From: Ehretia macrophylla
Taxonomy: Eukaryota > Streptophyta > Magnoliopsida > Boraginales > Ehretiaceae
DNA: 64,000 bases
Direction: 5' to 3'
Assembly (NCBI GenBank): GCA_037974665.1
Contig: CM075772.1
Coordinates: 41,320,552 to 41,384,551, forward strand
Positions 36,700 through 46,524 of this stretch are shown one piece after another; the first letter of the stretch is position 1; each line of letters opens with the position of its first letter. A program made the position numbers and the translations under genes. A model generated the notes under the pieces. The model worked only from the letters and a program-made list of their open reading frames with translations. It was not told the origin of the DNA and did no database searches.

Positions 36700-37130
36700 C
36701 ATGGTAGAGAATAGTGCATGCTCTTAATCACTTCATCGGACCTTATTGTCGATTCCAGAATATTGTCCTCATGGAACAATGATAATTAACTTTGTATAAG
36801 ATAGATAATCCAATACCCCAAGTGAGCCTCTAAAAGTAAACTCTTCATTCTTCAAATCCCCCTATAACAATCAAGAATCCTTTTATCTTTTTTAAAAGTT
36901 CTCCGAAGTTCATCCTACTAATTTAAGTATATATCAGTAACTATTCATTGTAAAGCAACATGAAGCATCTTAGTCATTATAATTTAGGAGAAAAATGTTC
37001 TTTGAGTTTTAATAAAAATATATTATTCTTTTGTATTCAAAAGTATAAGTATATTTTGGATCTTATATGATTACATTGGAAGACTATTGGCTATGTAGTA
37101 CTTTTTCAAGTAGTACATATTTACATCGGA
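36700..37130. other. Spacer without recognisable genes
   Basis: AT-rich sequence between the LTR-like repeat and the first RLP fragment. Two GTAGTAC/AGTACATATT..GGAAGACTATTG segments near 37075-37140 are short duplications. Confidence 0.4.
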
Positions 37131-37345
37131 AGACTATTGCCTGTGCGGAATTCCATTGACCAAGAAATGAGAATATGTACCATTGCCACATCCACTAACT
37201 CCATCATCGGAGCAAGATCGGAATTCAGATATTATGTTAGATGGTTTTAATTGGAAATCTGTGGCATTAGAATATGAATGTGAAGCATTAAGTTGCGGCA
37301 AAAACAAAATGGGAATTAAGTTGCGGCGAAAACGAAATGGCATCA
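37131..37345 (+). pseudogene. RLP fragment A: juxtamembrane C-terminus
   Basis: Encodes PLTKK, a stop, then SEQDRNSDIMLDGFNWKSVA and LEYECEAL. This corresponds to the acidic linker and the start of the membrane segment of the RLP at 46.5-50 kb (DMLLDGFNWKSVAIGYGC). The transmembrane helix itself is replaced by a tandem duplication of ATTAAGTTGCGGC(A/G)AAAAC(A/G)AAATGG at 37291-37345. No LRRs precede it. It is an orphan end of an otherwise deleted receptor. Confidence 0.7.
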
Positions 37346-37755
37346 TCGACTCCAAGTATGCCGAGGATAATTATTTTCGAGCTGGTCTATTGACCATCAC
37401 AAAAATTTGGTGTGCATTTACTAGATTCATTGTGGCGCGGTTACTAACGAGCATACTCTTGCATGAATTATCTTGTAAGAGAAATAATTTGAACTCTGAG
37501 ACTTTTTTTTTTCAAAAACATATCTATACTAAATTACTCCACAATTTTTTGTTTCGGGTGAATTGTATAACACTTTTGCCCCTTAAAAGAGTTTAAAGAT
37601 CACATTTTACATCTGAAAATTATTTGTCCCCTAAAAATAACTAAGTGTTAATTTTAGTTTTTCTATGAGTACGAGAAAAATGAATCACTTGGACACATTT
37701 ATGACCTTTTAGGGATCGGACAAAATTGAAAAAATGAATAATTAGTACTAGATTC
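37346..37755. other. Spacer between RLP fragments
   Basis: No recognisable gene. The part 37555-37700 (TTGCCCCTTAAAAGAGTTTAAAG..CTAAGTGTTAATTTTAG) resembles spacer also found at 52.38-52.49 kb and 62.15-62.26 kb, so it belongs to the repeated neighbourhood of the RLP genes. Confidence 0.5.
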
Positions 37756-38110
37756 AAACGGATTCAACGGTGACTCTCCATCCTCATTTGCCAATCTATC
37801 TCAACTCAATCGTTTAAGCATTGTAAGAAATTTATTGACAGGGAATATTCCTGCCCACGCAAGTGGATTTCAACTTATTTCTGAGATGGATTTGTCTTCC
37901 ACCTATATAGGTAGAGATATACCACATTCCTTGTTCAGTCTCCCTTCAGTTGAGTTCTTACCACTCGCTGACAATTTATTTTTTGGACCCATACCCTTTC
38001 ATATAACTGGTTTTCAAAAACTAAACTATCTAGAGTCGAATAATAACATGTTGAACTGTTCAATTCCTTCTGCATTACTTGCCTTACGTACCTTCATTGA
38101 GGTACTTGGA
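37756..38110 (+). pseudogene. RLP fragment B, LRR region left of the Ty3 insertion
   Basis: Encodes LRR units such as NIPAHASGFQLISEMDLSS and LFSLPSVEFLPLADNLFFGP, colinear with the RLP at 47.8-48.24 kb. The frame runs directly into the Ty3 LTR after TACTTGGA and resumes at 42888 with the target duplication TTGGA. Substitutions have eroded the LxxLxLxxN core at several positions, so the receptor was probably already dead or relaxed when the element inserted. Confidence 0.8.
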
Positions 38111-38475
38111 TGCAACGACGTCACAAAGGGAAAGCATTGATAATATGACATCAACAAAACCGAGACGTGGCACTCGTGAGAGGAATAGACCAACAAACTT
38201 GAAGGATTACATATAAGGTGGCATAACAAACACAGAGAGAAGCTTATATACACATCAAGAATAGAGGAGAAGGGTGTGAATGATCTTATGCAATTTCTGT
38301 TGTCTGTAATTCCTTTCTTTATTTCCTTTTCTTCTTCTTGTAATGGAGGGTTGCGCCTCGAAACTGCACTTTAATTCTCTGTAATTTTATTTCCTGCCAC
38401 AACAAAACTTCAATCAAAAGCTCAATTACTCAAACCAAACTCCTTCGCATATATCTGTACTTTTGATTCAGTCCA
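38111..38475 (+). repeat. 5' LTR of the Ty3 element
   Basis: 365 bases, TGCAAC..GTCCA, differing from the 3' LTR at a small number of sites. A TTATATACACATC sequence near 38246 may serve as its TATA region. The bases following it (TTGGTACTTTCATTG) are a poor match to the usual TGGTATCAGAGC primer site. Confidence 0.9.
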
Positions 38476-38501
38476 TTGGTACTTTCATTGTTCCTTCCGC
38501 C

Positions 38502-39285
38502 ATGGCTGAGGGTACTTGCTTCAAACAAATTGATGACCTACTCAAATAGCTCACCACATCTTCTTCCAACTATGACAAAATTCTCCAACAACTTACCTCT
38601 ACCTCTTCTGCTCAAGAACAACGACTCGATTCTCACCAAGAAATATTGCGTGAATTAGTCGTTAAATGCACCTCTCTCGATGGTAAACTCGATCAATTAC
38701 TCCGTCATTTTGACAAATCACACATCCAACCTGATCCGCCTCCCCCAACCATTTCTACTCCACCTATTACCACCAAAACTCCTTCGTCATTTTGACAAAT
38801 CACACATCCAACCTGATCCGCCTCCCCCAACCATTTCTACTCCACCTATTACCACCAAAACTCCTTCGTCCTCTTCCGTCCACCTCTGCCTCTGGTTCAG
38901 CCCTTCCCATGGTTGGCCCAACTCCGACTGTTGTTCCAGATTCTTCCCATACCAGATCTATGAGGCTTGATTTTCCTCGCTCCGATGGCGATGACCCTTC
39001 GGGGTGGATTTTCAAGGCCGACCACTTCTTTTCCTTCTACTGTATCCCTGAAGAACAACGCCTCATGATTTCGTCTTTCCACATGGACGGCAAAGCCCTT
39101 GCTTGGTTTTAGTGGATGGACCGAAATCGCCAATTTTCTTCTTGGGATCACTTCACTCGTGCGATAGAATTACGCTTTGGTCCATCGGAGTTTGAGGACT
39201 CATCCAGTAGCCTTGCAAAACTTCAACAAACCACTTCCATTGAGGCTTACCAATCCCTTTTTGAATCGTTCGACGGCGGAAGTAC
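38502..39285 (+). pseudogene. Ty3 gag remnant
   Basis: Starts MAEGTCFKQIDDLLK, then a TAG at 38547-38549. An 82-base segment (38704-38785) is repeated in tandem at 38786-38867, shifting the frame. The capsid core follows: MRLDFPRSDGDDPSGWIFKA, MDGKALAWF, a TAG at 39110-39112, then WMDRNRQFSSWDHFTRAI. The frame fuses at about 39270 from SLFESF into protease. The C-terminal gag with its zinc knuckle is deleted. Confidence 0.75.
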
Positions 39286-39613
39286 CCACAATTTTATACA
39301 GTCTCGCATCACTCATTATTTAGGAGTTCCAATTATAGCTTCCCCTCAGTTTGCCGTTTCCATCAGGAACGGCGCTACATTCTTGAGCGAAGGTTGTGTT
39401 CGTCATGCCTTACTTTCTATTCAAGGTCATCAAATCCAAACAGATCTCTATGTTCTTCCTCTTCATGCTTCCGACGTGGTTCTGGGTACAACTTGGCTTT
39501 CTACTCTTGGCCCAGTCGTTCATGATTATAGTAACTTGTATATCGAATTCCAATCCAACAACACTACAGTTCGCTTACAGGGCCTTCATTCACCTCCTAT
39601 TTCTCCTATTTAA
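39286..39613 (+). pseudogene. Ty3 aspartic protease remnant
   Basis: The core reads DGGSTHNFI, equivalent to the D-S/T-G catalytic motif, preceded directly by gag residues instead of a linker. DVVLGTTWLSTLG follows and matches the ILG-type second motif. A TAA at 39611-39613 ends the frame. Proteases of this type cleave the Gag-Pol polyprotein. Confidence 0.75.
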
Positions 39614-39658
39614 TATCAAAATTTATGCCGCCTAGCTCAAGTCGACGGTGTTGCTGCT

Positions 39659-40731
39659 TTGTTCAGTTTAGATGTATCCCCAACTTATTCTACTTATTCT
39701 CTGCCACCAGCCCCTGAACTGGAATCCTTACTTCATTCTTATAATGATATTTTTGCTACTCCTAAAGGCTTACCTCATGTTCGTGCTTATGATCATCACA
39801 TTCACTCACAAACAGATGCCAACCCTGTCAATGTCCATTTTTATCGCTATCCCCATTTTCAAAAAGGAGAAATTGAAAAATTGGTCTCCGAGATGTTGAC
39901 TGAGGGAATAATTCGTCCGAGCACCAGTCCTTTCTCTTCTCCTGTTCTGCTTGTGAAAAAAAAGGATGGCTCGTGGCTTTTTTGTGTCGACTACCGTGCT
40001 CTCAATGCGGTCACAATTAAGGATAGTTTTCCTATTCCTACAGTTGACGAACTTATTGATGAGCTTCATGGTGCTAATTATTTTTCCAAGCTCGATTTAC
40101 GGGCTGGCTATCATCAAATCCGAGTCCATCCAGATGACATATCAAAGATTGCTTTTCGCACTCACGAGGGTCATCTAATGCTCCTTCAACATTTCAGGCT
40201 GCTATGAATTCAGTTTTTCGGCCTTTTCTACGGCGTTTTGTGTTAGTTTTCTTTGACGATATTCTCGTCTATAGTCATACTATTACTGATCACATTACTC
40301 ACTTATCGTAGGTCTTACAATTACTTCGTGAGCATCAGTTTGTGGCTAAGTTGTCTAAATGTGTCTTTGGTCAGCCTAATGTTACATATTTGGGTCATGT
40401 TATTTCTTCTTCAGGAATAGCAATGGACAATGACAAAATTGAGACCATTCTACAGTGGCCTATTCCTACTTGTTTGTGTGATCTGCGGAGCTTTCTGGGC
40501 CTTATCGGCTACTATAGGAGATTCATTCGCCACTATGCTACAATTGTTAGTCCCTTAACAGATTTATTGCGTGAGGATTCTTTTATTTGGTCTTCTGCCG
40601 CTACAACAACTTTCTTACAATTACAAAAGGCAATGACAACGGCTTCAGTTCTCGCCTTGCCAGATTTCTCTGCCCCTTTTTCTATTGAAACAGATGCATC
40701 GGGATATGCAATTGGTACAGTATTATCTTAG
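39659..40731 (+). pseudogene. Ty3 reverse transcriptase and start of RNase H
   Basis: RT motifs appear in order: GIIRPSTSPFSSPVLLVKKK, CVDYRALNAVTIKDSFPIP, FSKLDLRAGYHQIRV, a gap, [11 protein letters not shown], and the active site [10 protein letters not shown]. About 30 bases that should encode YEFLVMPFGLT are missing at about 40174, shifting the frame. TAG stops lie at 40309-40311 and 40729-40731. FLGLIGYYRRFI (thumb) and IETDASGYAIGTVLS (RNase H start, with its catalytic Asp) follow. Confidence 0.88.
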
Positions 40732-41838
40732 GCTGGCCATCCACTGGCTTATTTTAGTAAAAAACTCTCAGTCCGGATGCAAGGTACTTCTACCTATCAT
40801 CGGGAAATATTTGCTATCACTTCCGCTATTGCAAAATGGCGTCATTATCTTTTAGGCTGGCAATTCATTATAATTACGGATCAGCAGAGTTTGAAGAACC
40901 TTACGAAGCAAACTATACAAACTCCCGAGCAGCAAAAATGGCTCACTAAACTGCTAGGTTTTGATTTTGAGATTCGATACCACCCCAGAAAAAACAATGC
41001 TATCGCTGATGCTCTTTCCCATCCTCCGGAGGCTTCTTTATTGGCTTTCTCAACACCTTTTGCTGATCTTTTCACAGCCATTAAGCATGCTAATTCCACT
41101 TATCCAGAATTACAACAACTCCACCAAAAGCTTCGTGACTTTCCTGATATGTCGCCACTCTACAAAGTTCATGATGGTATTCTCTATTTTCGTGGCAAGT
41201 TATATATTCCCACTTCTTTTCGGCCCTCTATTTTGTTGGAATATCATTCTTCCACTATTGATGGACATGCTAGCTACCTCAGAACATTACATCGCATTCA
41301 ATCAATATACTACTGGCCATCCCTTCGACAGGATGTAAAAAAAAATTTTGCAGAGTGTTTGATTTGCCAACAAGCAAAATATCCAAATACTGCACCTGCC
41401 GGCCTTCTTCAACCCCTCCCAATCCCAAATCAAGTCTGGGAGGATATCGCCATGGATTTCATCATTGGTCTGCCCTTATCAGCTGGTAAATCTAAAATTC
41501 TAGTGGTCATTGATAGACTCTCAAAATTTGCACATTTTGTTGCTTTATCTGCTGGCCCTTCGAGCGCACGAGTGGCTGAAATTTTTGTTTCTGAAATTAT
41601 TCGACTCCATGGGTTCCCAAGAAGCATTGTCAGTGACCGTGGCCCATTGTTTCTTAGTTCGTTTTGGAAGGAACTGTTTCGATTGAATGGTGCGACATTA
41701 TGCATGAGCTCAGCCTACCATCCACAGATTGATGGTCAAATTGAGAACCTTAATAAAACACTTGAGTTGTATTTGCGTTGTTATGTGATGGATAACCCAA
41801 AACAATGGTCTAAGTTCCTTCCATGGGCAGAGTTCTAG
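40732..41838 (+). pseudogene. Ty3 RNase H and integrase core
   Basis: The RNase H part continues with LAYFSKKLS and WRHYLLGWQFIIITDQQSL. The integrase zinc module has Cys pair CLICQQAK with upstream histidines. The catalytic triad is visible: AMDFIIGLP (first Asp), VSDRGPLF (second Asp) and HPQIDGQIENLNKTLE (Glu). The frame is uninterrupted from about 40777 to a TAG at 41836-41838, where WAEFW would continue. This is the best-preserved part of the element. Confidence 0.88.
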
Positions 41839-42501
41839 TATAATTCTGCTTTTCATTCCTCTATTGGCATGACTCCATTTCGTGCTTTATATGGTCGAGA
41901 TCCTCCTAGTCTCCTCCAATATATTCCTCTGTCATCGCCTAATGCAGCTATTGACGTAGAACTTGTTTCTAGAGATGATATATTACGCCAACTCAAGCTC
42001 AATTTAACTTAGGCGCAAAATCGTATGAAGCTCAAGGCTGAAAAACATCACACTGATAAACAATTTGACATTGGTTCTTGGGTATTGCTCAAATTGCAGC
42101 CTTATCGCCAAACGTCCCTTCGAGGCTGGGGTAATCACAAATTGGGGTGCAGGTTCTTTGGACCATTTCAAATCCTTGACCGCATTGGCAAAGTTGCGTA
42201 TAAACTGCAGCTTCCCTCCTCAGCCAAAATTCATCCAGTATTCCATGTCTCCCTTCTCAAGCAATTTCTAGGTTCTCCTCCGTCCCCTGTAACTAGTGAG
42301 CTTATCTCCACTTTGGAGCCGCCTCTTCCTGAATTACAACCAGCTCACATACTGGATTCTTGCATCATTATACGCCACGGCGTTCCCATTTCCCAACATT
42401 TAATTCAGTGGGCTGATCTATCTCTTGAGGATGCCACCTGGGAGGATACTTCTGACCTCAGGAAGGCTTATCCAACACTTAACCTTGAGGACAAGGTTTA
42501 A
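41839..42501 (+). pseudogene. Ty3 integrase C-terminus and chromodomain
   Basis: YNSAFHSSIGMTPFRALYG, then a TAG at 42010-42012, then MKLKAEKHHTDKQFDIGSWV, GPFQILDRIGKVAYKLQLP and HPVFHVSLLKQF (integrase GPF/Y-type end). A chromodomain-like end follows: LIQWADLSLEDATWEDTSDL..LEDKV. Chromodomains of such elements direct integration into heterochromatin. Confidence 0.82.
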
Positions 42502-42517
42502 TCTCAAGGGGGGGCAA
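42502..42517 (+). other. Polypurine tract of the Ty3 element
   Basis: TCTCAAGGGGGGGCAA immediately precedes the 3' LTR. Confidence 0.8.
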
Positions 42518-42882
42518 TGCAACGACGTCGAATAGGGAAGGCATTGATAGTATGACATCAACAAAACCGAGACGTGGCACTCGTGAGAGGAATAAACCAA
42601 CAAACTTGAAGGATTACATATGAGGTGGCATAACAAACTCACAGAGAAGCTTATATATACATCAAGAACAGAGGAGAAGGGTGTGAATGATCTTATGCAA
42701 TTTCTGTTATCTGTAATTCCTTTCTTTATTTCCTTTTCTTCTTCTTGTAATGGAGGGTTGCGCCTCGAAACTGCACTTTAATTCTCTGTAATTTCATTTT
42801 CTGCCACAACAAAACTTCAATCAAAAGCTCAATTACTCAAATCAAACTCCTTCGCATATATCTGTACTTTCGATTCAGTCCA
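42518..42882 (+). repeat. 3' LTR of the Ty3 element
   Basis: 365 bases matching 38111-38475, followed by the target duplication TTGGA. Confidence 0.9.
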
Positions 42883-42887
42883 TTGGA

Positions 42888-43322
42888 CCTTAGTATGAAT
42901 AAGCTTACTGGCCATGTAGGTGAATTCTAATCACTTCTTGTTCGATGGTGAGATTCTAGAATCTATTGGCAACCTAAAGTCACTTCTTGTTCTTAACTTG
43001 TCAAACAATAGTCTCAGAGGAAGCATCCCACCATCCTTGGGGAACTTAGTCCAGCTTGAATCTTTGGACCTTACAAATAATAAATTCTTAGGAAGAATAA
43101 CTCAAAAATTGAAAAGTTTGAATTTCCCTGCTGTATTCAATGTCTCCCACAACAATTTGATACTTTTCCCAATGATTCATTTAAGGATAATCCACGCTTG
43201 TGTGGAATTCAAGTGCCAAAGAAATGTGAAGAGGTACCAATGCCCTCGTATGAGCAAGAGAAAACTTCAGACATAATAGTAGACGGCTTTAGCTAGAAAT
43301 CTGTGACGATAGGATATGGATG
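42888..43322 (+). pseudogene. RLP fragment B, right of the Ty3 insertion
   Basis: Resumes the interrupted receptor (CTTAGTATGAATAAGCTTACTGGCC corresponds to 48238 onward), then jumps to the last LRRs: [20 protein letters not shown], then [18 protein letters not shown] and FNVSHNNL. The acidic linker ([18 protein letters not shown]) follows in a shifted frame. About 1.2 kb of central LRRs present in the 47 kb copy are deleted. The segment ends at the CACTA insertion at 43323. Confidence 0.82.
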
Positions 43323-43510
43323 CACTACAAAAAATGCTTAAATACACGACAGTTCGTAGACGGCAGTCAGGCTAACCACTGCCTATTATGGTTTTAGTTT
43401 TGCATCATAGACGGCAGTCATGCCAACCGCCGTCTATAATAACGACGATTTTGTGATAAAATCGTCGTTAATGAGTACAATTAGGCACAAAATACTACTA
43501 CACCAATGTG
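43323..43510. mobile_element. CACTA-type terminal fragment in RLP B
   Basis: Starts CACTACAAAAAATGC, followed by TAGACGGCAGTC repeats and two hairpins: TAGACGGC/GCCGTCTA near 43408-43438 and AACGACGATTTT/AAAATCGTCGTT at 43441-43469. The parallel RLP at 49850 has no such sequence here. The right end is uncertain and no TTTTGTAGTG end is present. Confidence 0.55.
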
Positions 43511-43792
43511 CAGGAAATATCATCATCAGAAAGAACTAAGAATGGGTTTTGAATATTTTCAATATCAGATTGCTTTAGTGGAAGAAGAAATTCAATAATG
43601 CTTGAAGAGAAAAGAGATTCTGCTTGCTATTTTATCGAATCATATTCGAAAATAAGATGTTGAAGTCAACCAAACCTTATTGCTTTAGGGCCTAGCCTAG
43701 TGTTTGAGTCAATTCGTTTGAGCCTTTTCTGTGGGCCTCGTGCTATGTTTGTCTTGGGCTCGACCCAATGTTGTAATGTTTTTGGCTTTTTA
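43510..43792 (+). pseudogene. RLP fragment B tail and 3' flank
   Basis: ATCATCATC..AGAATGGGTTTTGAATATTTTCAATATCAGATT corresponds to the cytoplasmic tail of the 47 kb receptor (EEWVLNIFNIRF). The 3' flank (CCTAGTGTTTGAGT, GTCTTGGGCTCGACCCAATGTTGTAATG) matches 50045-50165. The Harbinger insertion interrupts it. Confidence 0.7.
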
Positions 43793-44737
43793 GGCTAACT
43801 CCAACAGTCTCTTTATTTTTTTCTCTACATGTAAAGAGTTTAGAGTTGTCTCTTTAGTTTTAGGGACCCTTATTTCAGTTTCACTTCAACAGCTTTCCTA
43901 CTTTTAATTTATCCATATTTCAAGGACTTCATATCTTAATTTCACTCTAACACCTTTCTTATTTTAGGGATTCCCTATTTTTATTTTACTTTAATATCTC
44001 TATTTTGATTATACACACCAATCTAGTTTTTTTATTTACTTTTTTTATTTGTTAAAATTAATATTCTATTTTAATTATTTATCTTATTTTTATTATTTTA
44101 TTAATTAACATTATTTTATTATTTTTAGTATTTTTATTTTATTTTTTAATTAAAAACTTTTTCGATAATAACTTCATATTTTATCAATAATTTTTCTTTA
44201 TGTATCGTATTATCAATATATTATACCCAACCAAAAATAACCTAATCAGCCAAGAAAAATATAAAACTAACCAAAAGCCAACAAAAACTTACGTAACTCT
44301 TCCTGCACACCCCCCAACCTTCCCCTCCACCACACACACACACTACTAAGCCTTTGCTCTCCCCATCATCTCCCCTCTAATCGCCATTACCACACACCAG
44401 AATCACCGTGCACCACCAACCTAATGCACCAGTAGTGACATCACGACATCAACACCATGTTATCACCACACACCATCATCATCGCTAAGCTCCACATTGG
44501 CAGCCACCACATCCATCAGCACACACCAGCACTCTCTATATGACCCAAAAAAAAATGCTTCAGCTCTCCAATGGGAAAAAAAAAAGACCGTTGGAGAGCT
44601 TTCCTGGATGTAGAGAGCCAGTTTTTGGCTCTCCACATCTAGAGAGCAGCCTTTGCAGAACAAGGGCTCCCAATTTTAGGGAGCCCCATATAGAGAGCCT
44701 GTTGAAGGCTTTTATAGAGAGGCTGTTGGATACAGTC
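43793..44737. mobile_element. PIF/Harbinger-type element, non-autonomous
   Basis: Terminal inverted repeats GGCTAACTCCAACAG and CTGTTGGATACAGTC, with TTA target duplication at 43790-43792 and 44738-44740. The paralogous flank near 50165 (CCTTTTAGGCCTTGTTGG) lacks the insertion and shows the original site. The 945 bases contain no transposase. An inner AGAGAGCC(A/T)-rich part near 44590-44700 is internally repetitive. Confidence 0.78.
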
Positions 44738-44768
44738 TTATGCCTTGTTGGATTAGTCCTAGTTACTT

Positions 44769-45117
44769 GTTGATGAGGCAACATCAGTCGATACAACAAC
44801 TAATAATCTGATTCAGCAAACTCTTCGACAACACTTCTCTTATTCCACGATTATCACTATTGCACATAGAATAACATTTGTGCTTGACAATGACATGGTC
44901 TTATTGTTAGATCATGGTACATATGACTTCATTAATATAATAACTTTCAGTATTTGCCTGGTCTTTAATTCTTGAAATTTATAATTTATTTTTTTATGGT
45001 GCAGGACTTATTGCAAAATATGATTCTTCTGCAAAGTTGTTGGAAAATAAGTCGTCTTTATTTGCGAAGCTTGTAGCAGAATATAGCATGAGATCAAGTT
45101 CCAGTTTTGGTAATTAG
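44769..45117 (+). pseudogene. ABCC (MRP) transporter 3' end, two exons
   Basis: Exon 44769-44916 encodes the end of nucleotide-binding domain 2: DEAT-SVDTTTNNLIQQTLRQ, where one Ala of the D-loop (EATASVD) is missing, then TIITIAHRITFVLDND (switch His). After a GT..AG intron (44917-45004), exon 45005-45117 encodes GLIAKYDSSAKLLENKSSLF and YSMRSSSSFGN, with a TAG stop. This is the typical C-terminus of plant MRP3-like ABCC vacuolar or plasma-membrane exporters of conjugates. Nothing upstream is attached: the piece begins exactly at Walker B next to RLP-flank sequence. It overlaps the end of the ABCC fragment at 54.7-56.0 kb. Confidence 0.85.
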
Positions 45118-45225
45118 GCAAATATCTGAACAGCAGATCTCACTAAAGGTATCGCATACGTGCAATGGTGAAGGTGAAGAGTGTATCAAACTATTATTAA
45201 ACTTCAATTCACTGTAGCATACCGA

Positions 45226-45424
45226 CACGGGCGGAGTTAGGAAATCTTCTAAGTGGGGGCTAAAATAAATAATTTTTCAACTATATGAGTACATTTTTTT
45301 TCCAGTGGGGGCTAATTAATTTTTTTAACTAAAAATACATAGATATTTAAATTTTTTTCAAAAAAATACATAAAATTTTTAACGTTATTCAACCCCCGCT
45401 GGCCCTTAGGTACCTCTGCCCCTT
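45226..45424. mobile_element. 199 bp hAT MITE
   Basis: The 8 bp target duplication CATACCGA flanks it at 45218-45225 and 45425-45432. The ends CACGGGCGGAG and CTCTGCCCCTT are inverted hAT termini. It lies just downstream of the ABCC stop codon. The sister spacer at 56.03 kb lacks it. Confidence 0.85.
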
Positions 45425-45432
45425 CATACCGA

Positions 45433-46524
45433 ACATGTACAACTAAGAATGGCAACAAGTTCGATATCCACAAAATTGGGTATCCAAAAACGAAAGCAAG
45501 TTACCAAAATTGAAAAGGAAACCCAACAGGTTTGAATCTGGTTAAGTATTAATCGGAAAACCTGTGGTAATGGAAACATTCCTCATGAGTATACAATTTT
45601 ACCAGGTAGCCAGCGGGTTTTAAGATAGTGTGATTGCTTTGACTAGTTTGTTCAGAGTTAATCAGAGTACTCTTGCCATTGACGTTGACCCAACTGCGAG
45701 ACACAGTGCTTTGCAATTGTTTGGTCTTCTAAGTCTAGAAATTCGTGAAACACGTGAATGGAAAATTGCGAAGAAACAACAATCATGTCTCCTTATTTTG
45801 CATGTAGCCATGTACTATTCTTCATAGAAGAATCATTAATAATTTTCATTTTATAAAGACTAAAGTATTCAGTACGTTATGTATATGATTTATGCTTTAT
45901 CCTTTTTGAGTAGAAATTTCATTAAATTATCATCAAATTAAACGAAGAATTTAGAATATGATCGCTCTCAAAATTCAGTCAAACACGTTCATAGAAAGTT
46001 GCAGTGAAAATGAAGAATCTTTTGCACCAAATTTTTTTATTTCAATTAAAAAGAGGTTGAAATCAATTTTATATCACTTAAAAAAATATTTCATTTATCA
46101 AAAATTGATCTCGAAATCTCTCTCATACAAAACAAGCTCCAAGTTGAGAACACAAGAACTAAATTATGTGAATTTTTTTAAAAAATTGGACGTAATAGAG
46201 GTGTGAGTCTCATTAACTCTTGAAACCCATACTCATGCGTCAAAATTAAAGATACGATTGACAACCATTGTTTAGGTTGACTGGTGAGTCTTGGTCATCC
46301 ACCGAACTTGAAGCAAAGGGCTTCATAATTTCGTCCGATGGATATTGATGGCATTGACATAGTGCTTTGCGTCTGTTCAGGGGCTGTAAGAAGTCTTCAA
46401 TCTATTTACTTTAGGCACCATACATATGTTTGTGTGTATATTTATATATATATATATATCCTTCCCCTTCTCTTTTGCTCTCAGAAGTATGGTAGCATTC
46501 AATCACATATTTTCAGTTATAAAC
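45433..46524 (+). repeat. Duplicated ABCC-RLP spacer, copy A
   Basis: 45440-45640 matches 56033-56240, and 45655-46524 matches 59393-60820. The sister copy is split by a ~3 kb insertion and a 466 bp Harbinger element. The block contains two copies of the recurrent ~40 bp core (about 45746 and 45981) and a (TA)n run at about 46438-46460. It would have included the RLP promoter. Confidence 0.75.

Larger units (their letters stand above)
38111..42882 (+). mobile_element. Ty3/gypsy chromovirus-type retrotransposon
   Basis: Identical-length LTRs of 365 bases (38111-38475 and 42518-42882) start TGCAACGACG and end CAGTCCA. The target duplication TTGGA is at 38106-38110 and 42883-42887, inside an RLP pseudogene. 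The purine tract CAAGGGGGGGCAA precedes the right LTR. The order gag, protease, RT, RNase H, integrase, chromodomain is that of Ty3 chromoviruses. The short LTRs and chromodomain end LEDKV fit Reina- or Tekay-like clades, which I cannot separate here. A gag-protease deletion, an RT deletion and seven or more stops make it non-autonomous. Confidence 0.92.

Noticed and set aside
37835-38140. Treating the LRR frame as a stand-alone small gene
   Set aside because: It is the left half of an RLP interrupted by the Ty3 insertion; the target duplication TTGGA joins it to 42888.
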